Assembly (NCBI RefSeq): GCF_001667775.1
Contig: NZ_LZJI01000185.1
Location: 1 to 64,000 of the forward strand
Reading direction: 5' to 3'
DNA from: Mycobacterium sp. E1747
GTDB taxonomy: Bacteria; Actinomycetota; Actinomycetes; Mycobacteriales; Mycobacteriaceae
DNA length: 64,000 nt
Shown here: in pieces, positions 45,472-53,223 of the stretch
How the letters are laid out: each line of letters starts with the position of its first letter
Position numbering within the stretch: position 1 is the first letter of the stretch
Position numbers and translations under genes: made by a program
Notes under the pieces: generated by a model
Told to the model about the DNA's origin: nothing
The model's input: only the letters and a program-made list of their open reading frames with translations
Database searches by the model: none

Positions 45472-46791
45472 GTGAGGCGATTCATCGACCGCGCCGACGC
45501 TGGACGCCAATTGGGTTCGCGTATGGCATATCTGCGCGGGCAGGACGTCGTGGTGCTCGGCCTGCCGCGCGGCGGGGTTCCGGTGGCCTTCGAGGTGGCC
45601 AAGGCGCTGCACGCCCCACTCGATGTGCTACTGGTGCGCAAGCTGGGAGTGCCCGACCACCCCGAACTTGCGTTTGGCGCCGTCGGCGATGGCGGGGTGC
45701 GGGTGTTCAGCGGCGCCGTGGTCAGCGAAGCGCGGCTCACCCACCGGGAGATGGCTGCGGTCGAGACCCGGGAGCTGGCCGAGCTGCAACGCCGGTCGGA
45801 ACGCTTCCGCGGAGCCCGTCAACCAGTCCCGCTGCTCGGTCGGATCGCGCTGATCGTGGACGACGGGATCGCGACCGGAGCCACCGCCCAGGCGGCCTGC
45901 CAGGTGGCCCGCGCCGAGGGCGCCAGCAAGGTGGTTCTGGCCGTTCCCATCGCGGCAGCGGAGACCGCCGAGCAATTCGCTCAATACGCCGATGAGGTGG
46001 TATGCCTGGAAACTCCGGTGCCGTACCTCGCCGTCGGCCAGGGATACCGTCACTTCGCTCAGACCTCGGATGACGAGGTGGTAGCCCTGCTCGAGCGCGC
46101 CCGGGGCGATTTCGGGGCGGCCGCCGCCAAGGCCGATGATCCGCCGCTGCGCGACGAGGAAATCTGGGTGCCGACCGGATCTGTCGCGGTGGCCGGACGC
46201 CTGACCATTCCCCGGCACCCGAAGGGTGTCGTGGTATTCGCCCATGGCAGCGGCAGCAGCCGGCACAGTCCGCGTAATCGCTTCGTCGCCGAGGTGCTCA
46301 ACAACGCCGGCTTCGCCACGGTGCTCTTCGACCTGCTCACCCCGGAGGAAGAACGCAACCGCGCCAACGTATTCGACATCGCGCTGCTCACGGGTCGCCT
46401 GGTCGACGTGACGGGCTGGCTGGCCGGGCAGTCCGACACCGCCGCACTGCCGGTCGGTTACTTTGGTGCCAGCACCGGAGCGGGCGCGGCGCTGAGCGCG
46501 GCGGCCCATCCCGGGGTCAAGGTCGCGGCGGTCGTGTCGCGCGGCGGCCGGCCCGATCTGGCTGGTGACGCGCTGCGCAACGTTCGCGCCCCGACCTTGT
46601 TGGTCGTGGGCGGACGCGACGAGATGGTGCTGGCGCTGAACCGGCAGGCCCAGGCGGCGATCCCGGCCGAGTGCGAGGTCGCCGTGGTGCCAGGAGCCAC
46701 CCACGTCTTCGAGGAGGCGGGCACCCTTGAGCAAGTGGCGGTCCTCGCGCGCGACTGGTTCATCGACCACCTCGCTGCGCCGGAGCACTGA
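45472..46791 (+). CDS. Phosphoribosyltransferase fused to dienelactone hydrolase-like domain (Rv0571c type)
   Basis: This 439-residue protein has two domains. Residues 1-200 form a type I phosphoribosyltransferase with the PRPP loop VDDGIATGAT (129-138) and the flexible region VLGLPRGGVPVAFEVAKAL. Residues 210-439 form an alpha/beta hydrolase with HGSGSSRHSPRN, the elbow YFGASTGAGAA (GxSxG) and DEM...GATHVFEE supplying the Asp and His. Homologues belong to the DosR regulon in M. tuberculosis. GTG start; it is probably co-transcribed with the Rv2629-type gene. The reaction is unknown. Confidence 0.9.
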   Translation: MRRFIDRADAGRQLGSRMAYLRGQDVVVLGLPRGGVPVAFEVAKALHAPLDVLLVRKLGVPDHPELAFGAVGDGGVRVFSGAVVSEARLTHREMAAVETRELAELQRRSERFRGARQPVPLLGRIALIVDDGIATGATAQAACQVARAEGASKVVLAVPIAAAETAEQFAQYADEVVCLETPVPYLAVGQGYRHFAQTSDDEVVALLERARGDFGAAAAKADDPPLRDEEIWVPTGSVAVAGRLTIPRHPKGVVVFAHGSGSSRHSPRNRFVAEVLNNAGFATVLFDLLTPEEERNRANVFDIALLTGRLVDVTGWLAGQSDTAALPVGYFGASTGAGAALSAAAHPGVKVAAVVSRGGRPDLAGDALRNVRAPTLLVVGGRDEMVLALNRQAQAAIPAECEVAVVPGATHVFEEAGTLEQVAVLARDWFIDHLAAPEH

Positions 46792-46817
46792 ATCCGTTCG
46801 CACGCTTGAAGTTTGGG

Positions 46818-46854
46818 GCGGCGGTCCCGGACGGGGGGATGCCGGGACCGCCGC
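46818..46854. terminator. Strong hairpin between convergent dormancy genes
   Basis: A perfect 13-bp stem, gcggcggtcccgg (46818-46830) with its complement at 46842-46854, encloses an 11-base loop. It separates the plus-strand phosphoribosyltransferase-hydrolase gene from the minus-strand hibernation factor gene and should stop transcription from both sides. Confidence 0.8.
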
Positions 46855-46878
46855 GGATTCGGTTGGCCTATCGGCGTT

Positions 46879-47682
46879 TCACGTCGCCGGTGTGATGAGC
46901 CCGTAGTGTCCGTCGTAGCGGTGATACAGCACGTTGCCGCGGTCGCGGGCGGTGTCGACGAAGAACAGGAACGGCAGGCCGAGCAATCTCATCCGCTCGA
47001 TGGCCTGATCGATGTCGAGGCGCGGGGCCGGCTGCGGGCTGAGGGTCAACGGCAACTCGTCCGGCGCCACTTCCTCCGCGGCCACCGGATTGACCTGTGC
47101 CAGGCGGTATTCGGCCGGCCCTTGGCGATATAGCACGCTGTCCTGCCCTGTGTTCCTCTCGGTGAACAGGTGGAAGTCGTAGTCGAGCTGCTCCATCTCC
47201 AGCGCGGCCTCTTCCACCGTGCAGGTGAGCAGGCTGTATGACTTGTGCCGCATGATTCGGCGTTCGGTGTCCGGTCGCGGGAAATAGTTCGGCCGGTGCG
47301 TCGGCTCGGTTTCGTGCCGCCACTCGTGCGGGCCGCGCTGTGGCATGCCACCGCGCTTGGCTTCCCAATGTTCGGCGGCGCGTTCCAGTTGACGGCGCAG
47401 CCGCGCCTCGAGTCGGTCGATCCCTTCCCGCGCCGTGACGCCTTCGACGTGCGCACGCACCAGCCGGCCGTTGACGTCGAGGTTGGCCTGCGCGATCACC
47501 CGGCGGGCCACCGCCGGGTCACCGTGCTCGCTCAACTTGACGTGGGCGTACAGCACCGGCTCGTGGGAGAGGTGGCCGAGCTCGCCGATCTTCGTCCGCG
47601 CGTACTCGTCGGCCCCGGGCAACTGGCCGCGCGTCGTCACCTCGACGTCGAAGGCGGCCGGAAGATCGGGTCGTTGTCTCAT
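46879..47682 (-). CDS. Rv0079-type dormancy ribosome hibernation factor with two S30AE C-terminal domains
   Basis: This 267-residue protein has an N-terminal HPF/RaiA-like domain (about 10-105). Two copies of the S30AE C-terminal module follow: residues 145-197 (DYDFHLFTERNTGQDSVLYR) and 222-266 (LPFLFFVDTARDRGNVLYHR). Ordinary long HPF proteins carry one such dimerisation module. The M. tuberculosis homologue (DosR-regulated) binds ribosomes and inhibits translation. It is preceded by the DUF1876 gene with 12 bases between them, so they form an operon. The ATG at 47682 follows a gggggac site. Confidence 0.9.
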   Translation of the reverse strand: MRQRPDLPAAFDVEVTTRGQLPGADEYARTKIGELGHLSHEPVLYAHVKLSEHGDPAVARRVIAQANLDVNGRLVRAHVEGVTAREGIDRLEARLRRQLERAAEHWEAKRGGMPQRGPHEWRHETEPTHRPNYFPRPDTERRIMRHKSYSLLTCTVEEAALEMEQLDYDFHLFTERNTGQDSVLYRQGPAEYRLAQVNPVAAEEVAPDELPLTLSPQPAPRLDIDQAIERMRLLGLPFLFFVDTARDRGNVLYHRYDGHYGLITPAT

Positions 47683-47694
47683 CGTGTCCCCCGG

Positions 47695-48132
47695 TCAGTG
47701 GTGCAGGCCCGTGACGGGCTCGTGCGTGCTGGCTTGAATATCTACCGATGTCGCAGCCAACAGCTGGTTGGCCAGGTCGGACAGCGCACGGGCGACGGCG
47801 AGCTCGTCCCCGATCGCGGTCACGGGCTCGTCGGCGGGGTCGAGTCGCGCCAGGCCGACGCCGACGAGCGTCTTGCCTTGCCAGGACAGTCGCGCCTTCG
47901 CCCGAGTCTTTTCGTCGCGCTCCTCGACCAGCACGTCGATGTGGCAGGCCTTGGTGGCGTCGTCGTTCTTCGTCATCACCCGATGCGACCATTGCGCGGC
48001 GGGGCCGTAGTAGGGGCGGAAGTCCCGAATCTCGGCGCAGCTCGTCGGCGTTGGCGCGGGCCCGCCCAACGCGATGAACCGGCCAGCAAACGCACCGACG
48101 TCCCCGAAGAAAGCGTCGAACTTAATCGACAT
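47695..48132 (-). CDS. DUF1876 dormancy protein (Rv2632c/Rv1738 fold)
   Basis: This 145-residue protein has a unique N-terminal 55 residues and a DUF1876 domain (about 60-135, CHIDVLVEERDEKTRAKARL then GDELAVARALSDLANQLL). The family includes Rv1738 and Rv2632c of the dormancy response; the fold resembles hibernation factors of the ribosome. The ATG at 48132 is the natural start. It is directly upstream of the Rv0079-type gene on the same strand, which supports a joint role in silencing translation. No DosR box is recognisable in the short divergent promoter shared with the EthR-like gene. Confidence 0.85.
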   Translation of the reverse strand: MSIKFDAFFGDVGAFAGRFIALGGPAPTPTSCAEIRDFRPYYGPAAQWSHRVMTKNDDATKACHIDVLVEERDEKTRAKARLSWQGKTLVGVGLARLDPADEPVTAIGDELAVARALSDLANQLLAATSVDIQASTHEPVTGLHH

Positions 48133-48193
48133 TATTGCTGGGCTTAATCAGTAGTTTCGTTCGCGTATATCGGGGTGCCCAACAGTAGCGGGC

Positions 48194-48841
48194 GTGTCCA
48201 ACCTCCCGACACAGGCCAAGTACCTGCACGCCTCGCGGGGCCGCCGGTCGTCGCCGCACTCGGGTGACGACCGGGAACAGGCGATACTGGCCACCGCGGA
48301 GCGCCTGTTGCGGGAACGCCCGCTCGCGGATTTCTCCGTGGATGACCTAGCAAAAGGCGCCGGGATTTCGCGGCCCACCTTCTACTTCTATTTCCGATCG
48401 AAGAACGCGGTGTTGCTGTCGCTGCTGGACCAGATGAACGGCAAGGCGCAGGCGGCCCTGCGGTCGCTCGGGGGAATCTCGTCCGGTGACCCCGCGGAGC
48501 TGTGGCGCGCGCGCATCGAGGCGTTCTTCGAGGTGTCGGGCTCTCACCCGGCGGTCGCCGTGGCGGGCGCCTCCGCGAAGGCCACCAACCCCGAGGTGCG
48601 GCAGTTGTGGTCCACGCTCATGGGTAGGTGGATCTCGCTGACCACGGCGGCCATCAAGGCGGAGCGCGGCCGGGGCGCCGCCCCCGACACCGTTCCGGCC
48701 GAGCAGCTCTCGCTCGCCCTCAACATGTTGAGCGAGCGGGTGATGGCCGCGACGTTCACCGCCGAGGACGAGGCGATGCCCGAGGACCGGGCGGTCGACA
48801 CCCTCTTGCACATCTGGCTGGCCAGCATCTATCAGCGCTGA
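48194..48841 (+). CDS. TetR-family repressor, EthR-like
   Basis: This 215-residue TetR regulator has the DNA-binding segment (about 25-72, AILATAERLLRERPLADFSVDDLAKGAGISRPTFYFYFRSKNAVLL) nearly identical in pattern to M. tuberculosis EthR and a C-terminal ligand domain ending in LVHIW-like LLHIWLASIY. EthR normally sits divergent from the Baeyer-Villiger monooxygenase gene ethA; here it is divergent from DUF1876 instead. GTG start. Its last 10 bases overlap the end of the convergent pcaB gene. Confidence 0.85.
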   Translation: MSNLPTQAKYLHASRGRRSSPHSGDDREQAILATAERLLRERPLADFSVDDLAKGAGISRPTFYFYFRSKNAVLLSLLDQMNGKAQAALRSLGGISSGDPAELWRARIEAFFEVSGSHPAVAVAGASAKATNPEVRQLWSTLMGRWISLTTAAIKAERGRGAAPDTVPAEQLSLALNMLSERVMAATFTAEDEAMPEDRAVDTLLHIWLASIYQR

Positions 48842-50058
48842 CCGAGCGCCCGCCGGGCGCGGTCCAGGCTGTCGTCGATCAGCCGGTCCACGGCGCCGAA
48901 GTAGGTCGGCGACGGCGGTTTTCCCGCCAGCCCAGCGATGGCCTCTTGCTCCCCTAATACGTCGGCGTGATCGAGGTTTGCCGACATTCGGTCGGCGTGC
49001 ACGGTCAGCCCGGCCAGCAGCTCACCGCATTGGGAGCCGGCGACGACGGCGCGCCGGGCCAACGTGCGCAGCGCGTCCCATTCGGCGTGCCAGGCGCCGT
49101 CGGGTCGCTCGTCGTTGGCCAGCGCCGCCGCGGCGTGCAGGGTGGACGCCAGCGGCGGTGCGGACAGGGCGGCCCGGCGGATCAGGATGGACAACACGGG
49201 GTTTCGCTTGTGCGGCATCGACGACGAACCCCCGCGGTTCTCGGCACCGGATTCGCTCAGTTCGCCGATTTCCGGGCGGGCCAAGGTGACGACGTCCGAG
49301 GCGATCCGGCCCCATGAGTCGGTGCAGCCGACGAAGGCATCGGCGGCCGCGGTGACCGGCGCGCGCGCCGTGTGCCATGGCAATCGGAGGGCCATTCCCA
49401 AAGACGCTGCGGTGCGTTGCGCTAGGCCGGCGGACACCGCGGCGGGGTCGGCGGAGCCGGTGAGCAGCGCCGCCAGCTCCGTGCTGGCCGCCAACGTGCC
49501 GGCGGCCCCGCCGATCTGGACGGGGATGACCAACGCGGACAGTGCCTCGAACGCATCGACGACGCCGTTCAGCCAGCCGGCCGCCTTCGCGCCGAAGGTG
49601 GTGGGCGCCGCGTGCTGGGTGAGGGTGCGCGCCACCATGGGCGTCACCCGGTGCAGGGTGACGAGCTCGGTCAGCGTCGAGACCTGGCCCCTGAGCTGTG
49701 CGGCCAGCTCCCCCACCACCTCGCGCAGGCCGAGCATCATGGCGGTGTCCAGGACGTCCTGGCTGGTGAGACCCCGATGGATCCACGGCGCGACTTTCGG
49801 GGCGGCGCGTTGTCGCAGCAGGCCGACCAGGCCGATGACCGGGTTGCCGCCGTCCTCGGCGGCAATAGCCAGGGATTCACAATCGTTGGCGCTCAATAGC
49901 ATTGGCAGGTCTGCCCCGGCGCACTCGGGCGGGGCCAGGCGTTCGGCGACGAGGGCGTCCAGCCACGCGGTTTCCACCGCGGCCATCGATTCCAGCAGGG
50001 CCCGATCCGTCATGTGGTCTCGGGCGCGGTGGTCGCCGGGCCACAACAGGTTGGTCAT
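48832..50058 (-). CDS. pcaB: 3-carboxy-cis,cis-muconate cycloisomerase PcaB
   Basis: This 408-residue member of the fumarase/aspartase superfamily converts 3-carboxy-cis,cis-muconate to 4-carboxymuconolactone. The superfamily signature GSSSMPHKRNP is present, with the HRGLTSQDVLDTA and TLTQHAAPTTFGAK segments of the lyase active site. The start overlaps the pcaG stop (ATGA). With pcaH and pcaG it forms the start of the protocatechuate branch of the beta-ketoadipate pathway. pcaC, pcaD and pcaIJ are not in the window. Confidence 0.94.
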   Translation of the reverse strand: MTNLLWPGDHRARDHMTDRALLESMAAVETAWLDALVAERLAPPECAGADLPMLLSANDCESLAIAAEDGGNPVIGLVGLLRQRAAPKVAPWIHRGLTSQDVLDTAMMLGLREVVGELAAQLRGQVSTLTELVTLHRVTPMVARTLTQHAAPTTFGAKAAGWLNGVVDAFEALSALVIPVQIGGAAGTLAASTELAALLTGSADPAAVSAGLAQRTAASLGMALRLPWHTARAPVTAAADAFVGCTDSWGRIASDVVTLARPEIGELSESGAENRGGSSSMPHKRNPVLSILIRRAALSAPPLASTLHAAAALANDERPDGAWHAEWDALRTLARRAVVAGSQCGELLAGLTVHADRMSANLDHADVLGEQEAIAGLAGKPPSPTYFGAVDRLIDDSLDRARRALGQR

Positions 50059-50627
50059 CGCGCACCGTCCCGGTAAGCCAGGAACACGGTCTCGCGCGGG
50101 CCTTGCAGGTGGATGTCGAAACGGTAATCCCGGCAACCGCTTTCGCGGACGCAGAGCAGGGTGGCGCGACGCTGGGCATCGAGGTCCGCCAGCGGCGGCT
50201 CGGCGCGAAGGTCGCCGTCGGGCAGGTAGGCCCGGGTGAACAGGCGGTCCAGCAGGCCCCGGGCGAACACAGTCAGGGCGAAGAACGGCGGCCGTCCGGC
50301 TCCGGTGGGGCCGGGCGTCACTGTGGTGAAGGCGTACCGGCCGGCGCCGTCGGTCGCGCATCGGCCCCAGCCCGTGAACGGCCCATCGACGTCATGGTGG
50401 CGGCGCAACGAACCGGCGTGCCGGGGGACGCGGCCTGCGCCGTCGGGCTGCCACAGCTCGACCAGGGCGTCGGGCACACCGTCACCGGCGCCGTCATACA
50501 CCGAGCCGTGCAGCCGGACCGCGTGCGGATCCCGGTCGCCCACCAGCGCGCCACCACCGGGATAGGGCAACCCCAGGTCCAGGAAGGGGCCCACCGTTTG
50601 CCCTGGGGTGCAAGCACATTCAGTCAT
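50055..50627 (-). CDS. pcaG: Protocatechuate 3,4-dioxygenase alpha subunit PcaG
   Basis: This 190-residue protein is of the intradiol dioxygenase fold; alpha subunits lack the iron ligands and build the holoenzyme with PcaH. Visible are TPGQTVGPFLDLGLP at the N-terminus, GVPDALVELWQPDGAGR and the C-terminal YRFDIHLQGPRETVF. The start lies inside the end of pcaH (8-base overlap) and the stop overlaps pcaB, so the subunits are translated in step. Confidence 0.93.
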   Translation of the reverse strand: MTECACTPGQTVGPFLDLGLPYPGGGALVGDRDPHAVRLHGSVYDGAGDGVPDALVELWQPDGAGRVPRHAGSLRRHHDVDGPFTGWGRCATDGAGRYAFTTVTPGPTGAGRPPFFALTVFARGLLDRLFTRAYLPDGDLRAEPPLADLDAQRRATLLCVRESGCRDYRFDIHLQGPRETVFLAYRDGAR

Positions 50628-51375
50628 GACGACGCTCGAGAGGAGTGCCGCCGCCACCCGTGAGCACGATGTCCCACCGATACCCGGTCGCATAATCCGG
50701 CTCGGTGAGGCCATGGTCGTAGCGGGCGATCAGCCGTCGCCGCGCGGCGGGGTCGAGGACGGACTGGAAGATCGGGTCCAGGTCGAACATCGGGTCGCCG
50801 GGGAAGTACATCTGGGTGACCAGGCGCTGCGCGAAGGCTGTCCCGAACACCGAGAAGTGGATGTGCGCGGGGCGCCACGCGTTGTGGTGGTTGCGCCACG
50901 GATACGGGCCCGGCTTGATGGTCAGGAAGCGGTAGGAGCCGTCCGGCCCGGTCAGGCACCGGCCGGCGCCGGTGAAGTTGGGATCGAGCGGGGCCGGGTG
51001 CTGGTCGCGCTGGTGACGGTAGCGGCCCCCGGCGTTGGCCTGCCAAATCTCGATCAGCTGGCCGGCCACCGGTCTGCCGGACCCATCGACCACGCGCCCG
51101 GCCACGATGATGCGTTCACCCAGGGGTTCACCCGGATGCCCCGCCGTGAGGTCGGCGTCGACCGGGTCGACGTCCTGGTGACCGAAGCAGGGCGCCCAGT
51201 GTTCGACCCCCTCGGGATCGACCGGCACCAGCGCATGTTTGGGATGTCGCAGGGCGGTGCTGCGGTAGGGCGGGTAGTCGAGGCGGGGCTGCGCCTCCGG
51301 TGCGCGGTATTCGGCTGCGATGGCGGCGATCTCGGCCGTGATGTCACCCTGAGACGCGATACACTCGGGCTTCAT
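50620..51375 (-). CDS. pcaH: Protocatechuate 3,4-dioxygenase beta subunit PcaH
   Basis: This 251-residue catalytic subunit opens the protocatechuate ring between the two hydroxyl groups. The iron ligands of the family are recognisable: a Tyr in GGRYRHQRDQHPAPLDPNF, the second Tyr in PYPWRNHHNAWRP, and the HIH pair in AHIHFSVFG. It is the first gene of pcaHGB. A short gap of about 60 bases separates it from the hemerythrin-like gene on the same strand; whether they share a transcript is uncertain. Confidence 0.95.
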   Translation of the reverse strand: MKPECIASQGDITAEIAAIAAEYRAPEAQPRLDYPPYRSTALRHPKHALVPVDPEGVEHWAPCFGHQDVDPVDADLTAGHPGEPLGERIIVAGRVVDGSGRPVAGQLIEIWQANAGGRYRHQRDQHPAPLDPNFTGAGRCLTGPDGSYRFLTIKPGPYPWRNHHNAWRPAHIHFSVFGTAFAQRLVTQMYFPGDPMFDLDPIFQSVLDPAARRRLIARYDHGLTEPDYATGYRWDIVLTGGGGTPLERRHD

Positions 51376-51435
51376 GAGCCGTGACGCTACTCTCCATGGC
51401 CCCGCGCACCGCGCAAATCGGCGGCGGCGCCGGAC

Positions 51436-51921
51436 TTACAGCGAACGCACCAGCGCCGCCCGCCCCTTGGTGCGCATCTTGTAGAGCGCGGACCCGCGGT
51501 ATTGCTCCATTTTCACGGCCATCTTGTTGCCCAGCTCCTCGAGCTCCGCGTCGGTGATCTTGACCTCGGGAGGAGCGGGGATCATGTCGCGCTCCTCCTC
51601 GTCGGCATGGGCCTCCAGCACGGTCTTGAAGGAGTTCCATTCGTCCTCGTAACCGGGCGCGCTCTGCGGGGTCTTCAGCAGGACGGAAAGCTGGTCGACC
51701 ACCTGGCGGTGCTCGGCGTGGGCGACCGCGATCAGCTTGGTGGCGTCCTTGAGGGCCGGGTAGTACAGGTCGTCCTCGATGCGGAAGTGAATATCGAGTT
51801 CGATCAGCATCTCGTCGAAAAGGGCATGCCGCTCTTCGCTGTTCACCGGCGCCTCGCTGACCTTGCGGCCCAGCCCCTTGATCACGATGTGGTGTTCTTT
51901 GAGCACGTCGTAGGCGTTCAC
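51436..51921 (-). CDS. Hemerythrin-like HHE protein (Rv2633c type)
   Basis: This 161-residue four-helix protein has the HHE pattern: EHHIVIKGL, HFRIEDDLYYPALK, AEHRQVVDQL and HADEEERDMIPA, supplying His and Glu ligands for a di-iron site. It follows M. tuberculosis Rv2633c closely; that protein is non-heme di-iron and has catalase activity. The ATG overlaps the stop of the Rieske gene (ATGA), tying it to a membrane iron-sulfur protein. Confidence 0.92.
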   Translation of the reverse strand: MNAYDVLKEHHIVIKGLGRKVSEAPVNSEERHALFDEMLIELDIHFRIEDDLYYPALKDATKLIAVAHAEHRQVVDQLSVLLKTPQSAPGYEDEWNSFKTVLEAHADEEERDMIPAPPEVKITDAELEELGNKMAVKMEQYRGSALYKMRTKGRAALVRSL

Positions 51922-52889
51922 TTGCCTTCCCCTTCTCCGATTCCCCCGGCCGCACCGAGCGCGGGCTCGGGCTCACCTCGAACCTCGACCATTCCGTTGA
52001 CCAACCTCGCCTGGTAACACGGCAGCGGGGCCGCGGCCGGGCCGCGCAGCACGTCACCCGACTCGGCCGCGAACCATGAACCGTGCCAAGGGCATACGAG
52101 CCGGCCGCGGTCGACCCAGCCGTCGGCCATGGGCGCCGCCAGGTGCGGACACAACTCCCCGAACGCCGCGACCTCCCCTGGCTTGGTCTGGCACACCACC
52201 AGGCCCACCCCGTCCACTTCGACCCGCACCGGCTTTCCGTTCAGCGAGCTCGCCGGGAGCACCGGCTTCCATTCCGTCGTGCGCAGCCGCGCACCCGACT
52301 GGTCGATGCCGACGCCGGACTCGAACACCAACGCCCCGCCGAGATAGCTGCCCGCGACCGTGATGCCGTAACCCAAAGCGGTGAGGGCGATGCCGCGGCC
52401 GTGGCGGCCCCGGCGGCGATCCCACCAGGACTGCGCGTACAGCGCGGTGGCCGCCAGGTTCACCAGGCCGTGCACGGCGCCGACCCGGCGGTCCGCTTCG
52501 TGGGTGTGCTGCCAATCGGTGACGCCGGTGACGGCGGACCCGACGCTGGCCAGGATGCCCACCCCGAGTGCGCGCGAGGCGAACTTCGACGCGTCGCGGA
52601 CCTCGGTGGCGGGCTGGCCGGGCAGCAGGCTGAGCGCGTCCAGCGCGACGGTGGTGCCCAGCGCACCGCTCGTCAGCGACGCCAGCGGCGGATGAACCGG
52701 ATGACCGAGCCACACGCCGTGCAACGCGTTGGTGACGGCGTTGCGGGCGCCGCCCAGGCCGTTGAAGGCGAAGCTGAGGATGTGTTCGAACCGATAGCTG
52801 GGCCGATCCAGCCACTCTTGCCGCCCGATGGCGGACACCACTCGCGATCCGAGTCTCTGCAATCGACCATCCAGTGCCCGAGCAGCCAT
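51918..52889 (-). CDS. DUF2231 membrane domain fused to a Rieske [2Fe-2S] domain
   Basis: This 323-residue protein has an N-terminal DUF2231 domain (about residues 40-195, HPVHPPLASLTSGALGTTVALD and three or four helices with His residues in TDWQHTHEADRR). A C-terminal Rieske domain carries CPHLAAPMADG and CPWHGSWF, the two Cys-His pairs for a [2Fe-2S] cluster. The ATG overlaps nothing upstream; the stop overlaps the hemerythrin-like gene. The pair looks like a small electron-transfer unit in which the membrane protein reduces the di-iron protein; this is inference from overlap and domains. Confidence 0.87.
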   Translation of the reverse strand: MAARALDGRLQRLGSRVVSAIGRQEWLDRPSYRFEHILSFAFNGLGGARNAVTNALHGVWLGHPVHPPLASLTSGALGTTVALDALSLLPGQPATEVRDASKFASRALGVGILASVGSAVTGVTDWQHTHEADRRVGAVHGLVNLAATALYAQSWWDRRRGRHGRGIALTALGYGITVAGSYLGGALVFESGVGIDQSGARLRTTEWKPVLPASSLNGKPVRVEVDGVGLVVCQTKPGEVAAFGELCPHLAAPMADGWVDRGRLVCPWHGSWFAAESGDVLRGPAAAPLPCYQARLVNGMVEVRGEPEPALGAAGGIGEGEGK

Positions 52890-53191
52890 TGCACCAGCCC
52901 TTCCTCAGATACGTCGCCAAAGCTCAGCAACGCACGCAAAATCGAACCTTTTACCCCTTGGTTACCGCGCGCTCACATGCGCAGCGGAGCTGACGTGACC
53001 ACCGTATCCCGGTCTCCCGGTCACTCGATTGCCAGAAACCTGTGAATTAGCACAAAGCATTCTTGTGAAAACCTGACCGCTGGTCGGGGCCGGAACCGCG
53101 CCGTCCGCAGGCGTACCCCGGGCCGCGGGACGCAAACCCGCCCAGCCGATTGACCGGCGGCAGCCGATGCGGAATTCTACTGAGTGGAACA

Positions 53192-53210
53192 TATCTCTGG
53201 CCAGCAGATA
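53192..53210. promoter_or_regulatory. Inverted repeat upstream of the dioxygenase operon (possible operator)
   Basis: tatctctggccagcagata has 5-bp outer arms (TATCT/AGATA) with CTGGCCAG between them, 14 bases before the alpha-subunit start. It is the only conspicuous symmetry in the 334-base region 52890-53223, which otherwise shows no gene. A regulator bound here would cover the ribosome site, so it is a candidate for the response regulator or a repressor. Confidence 0.4.
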
Positions 53211-53223
53211 GATCGGGGGTTTG

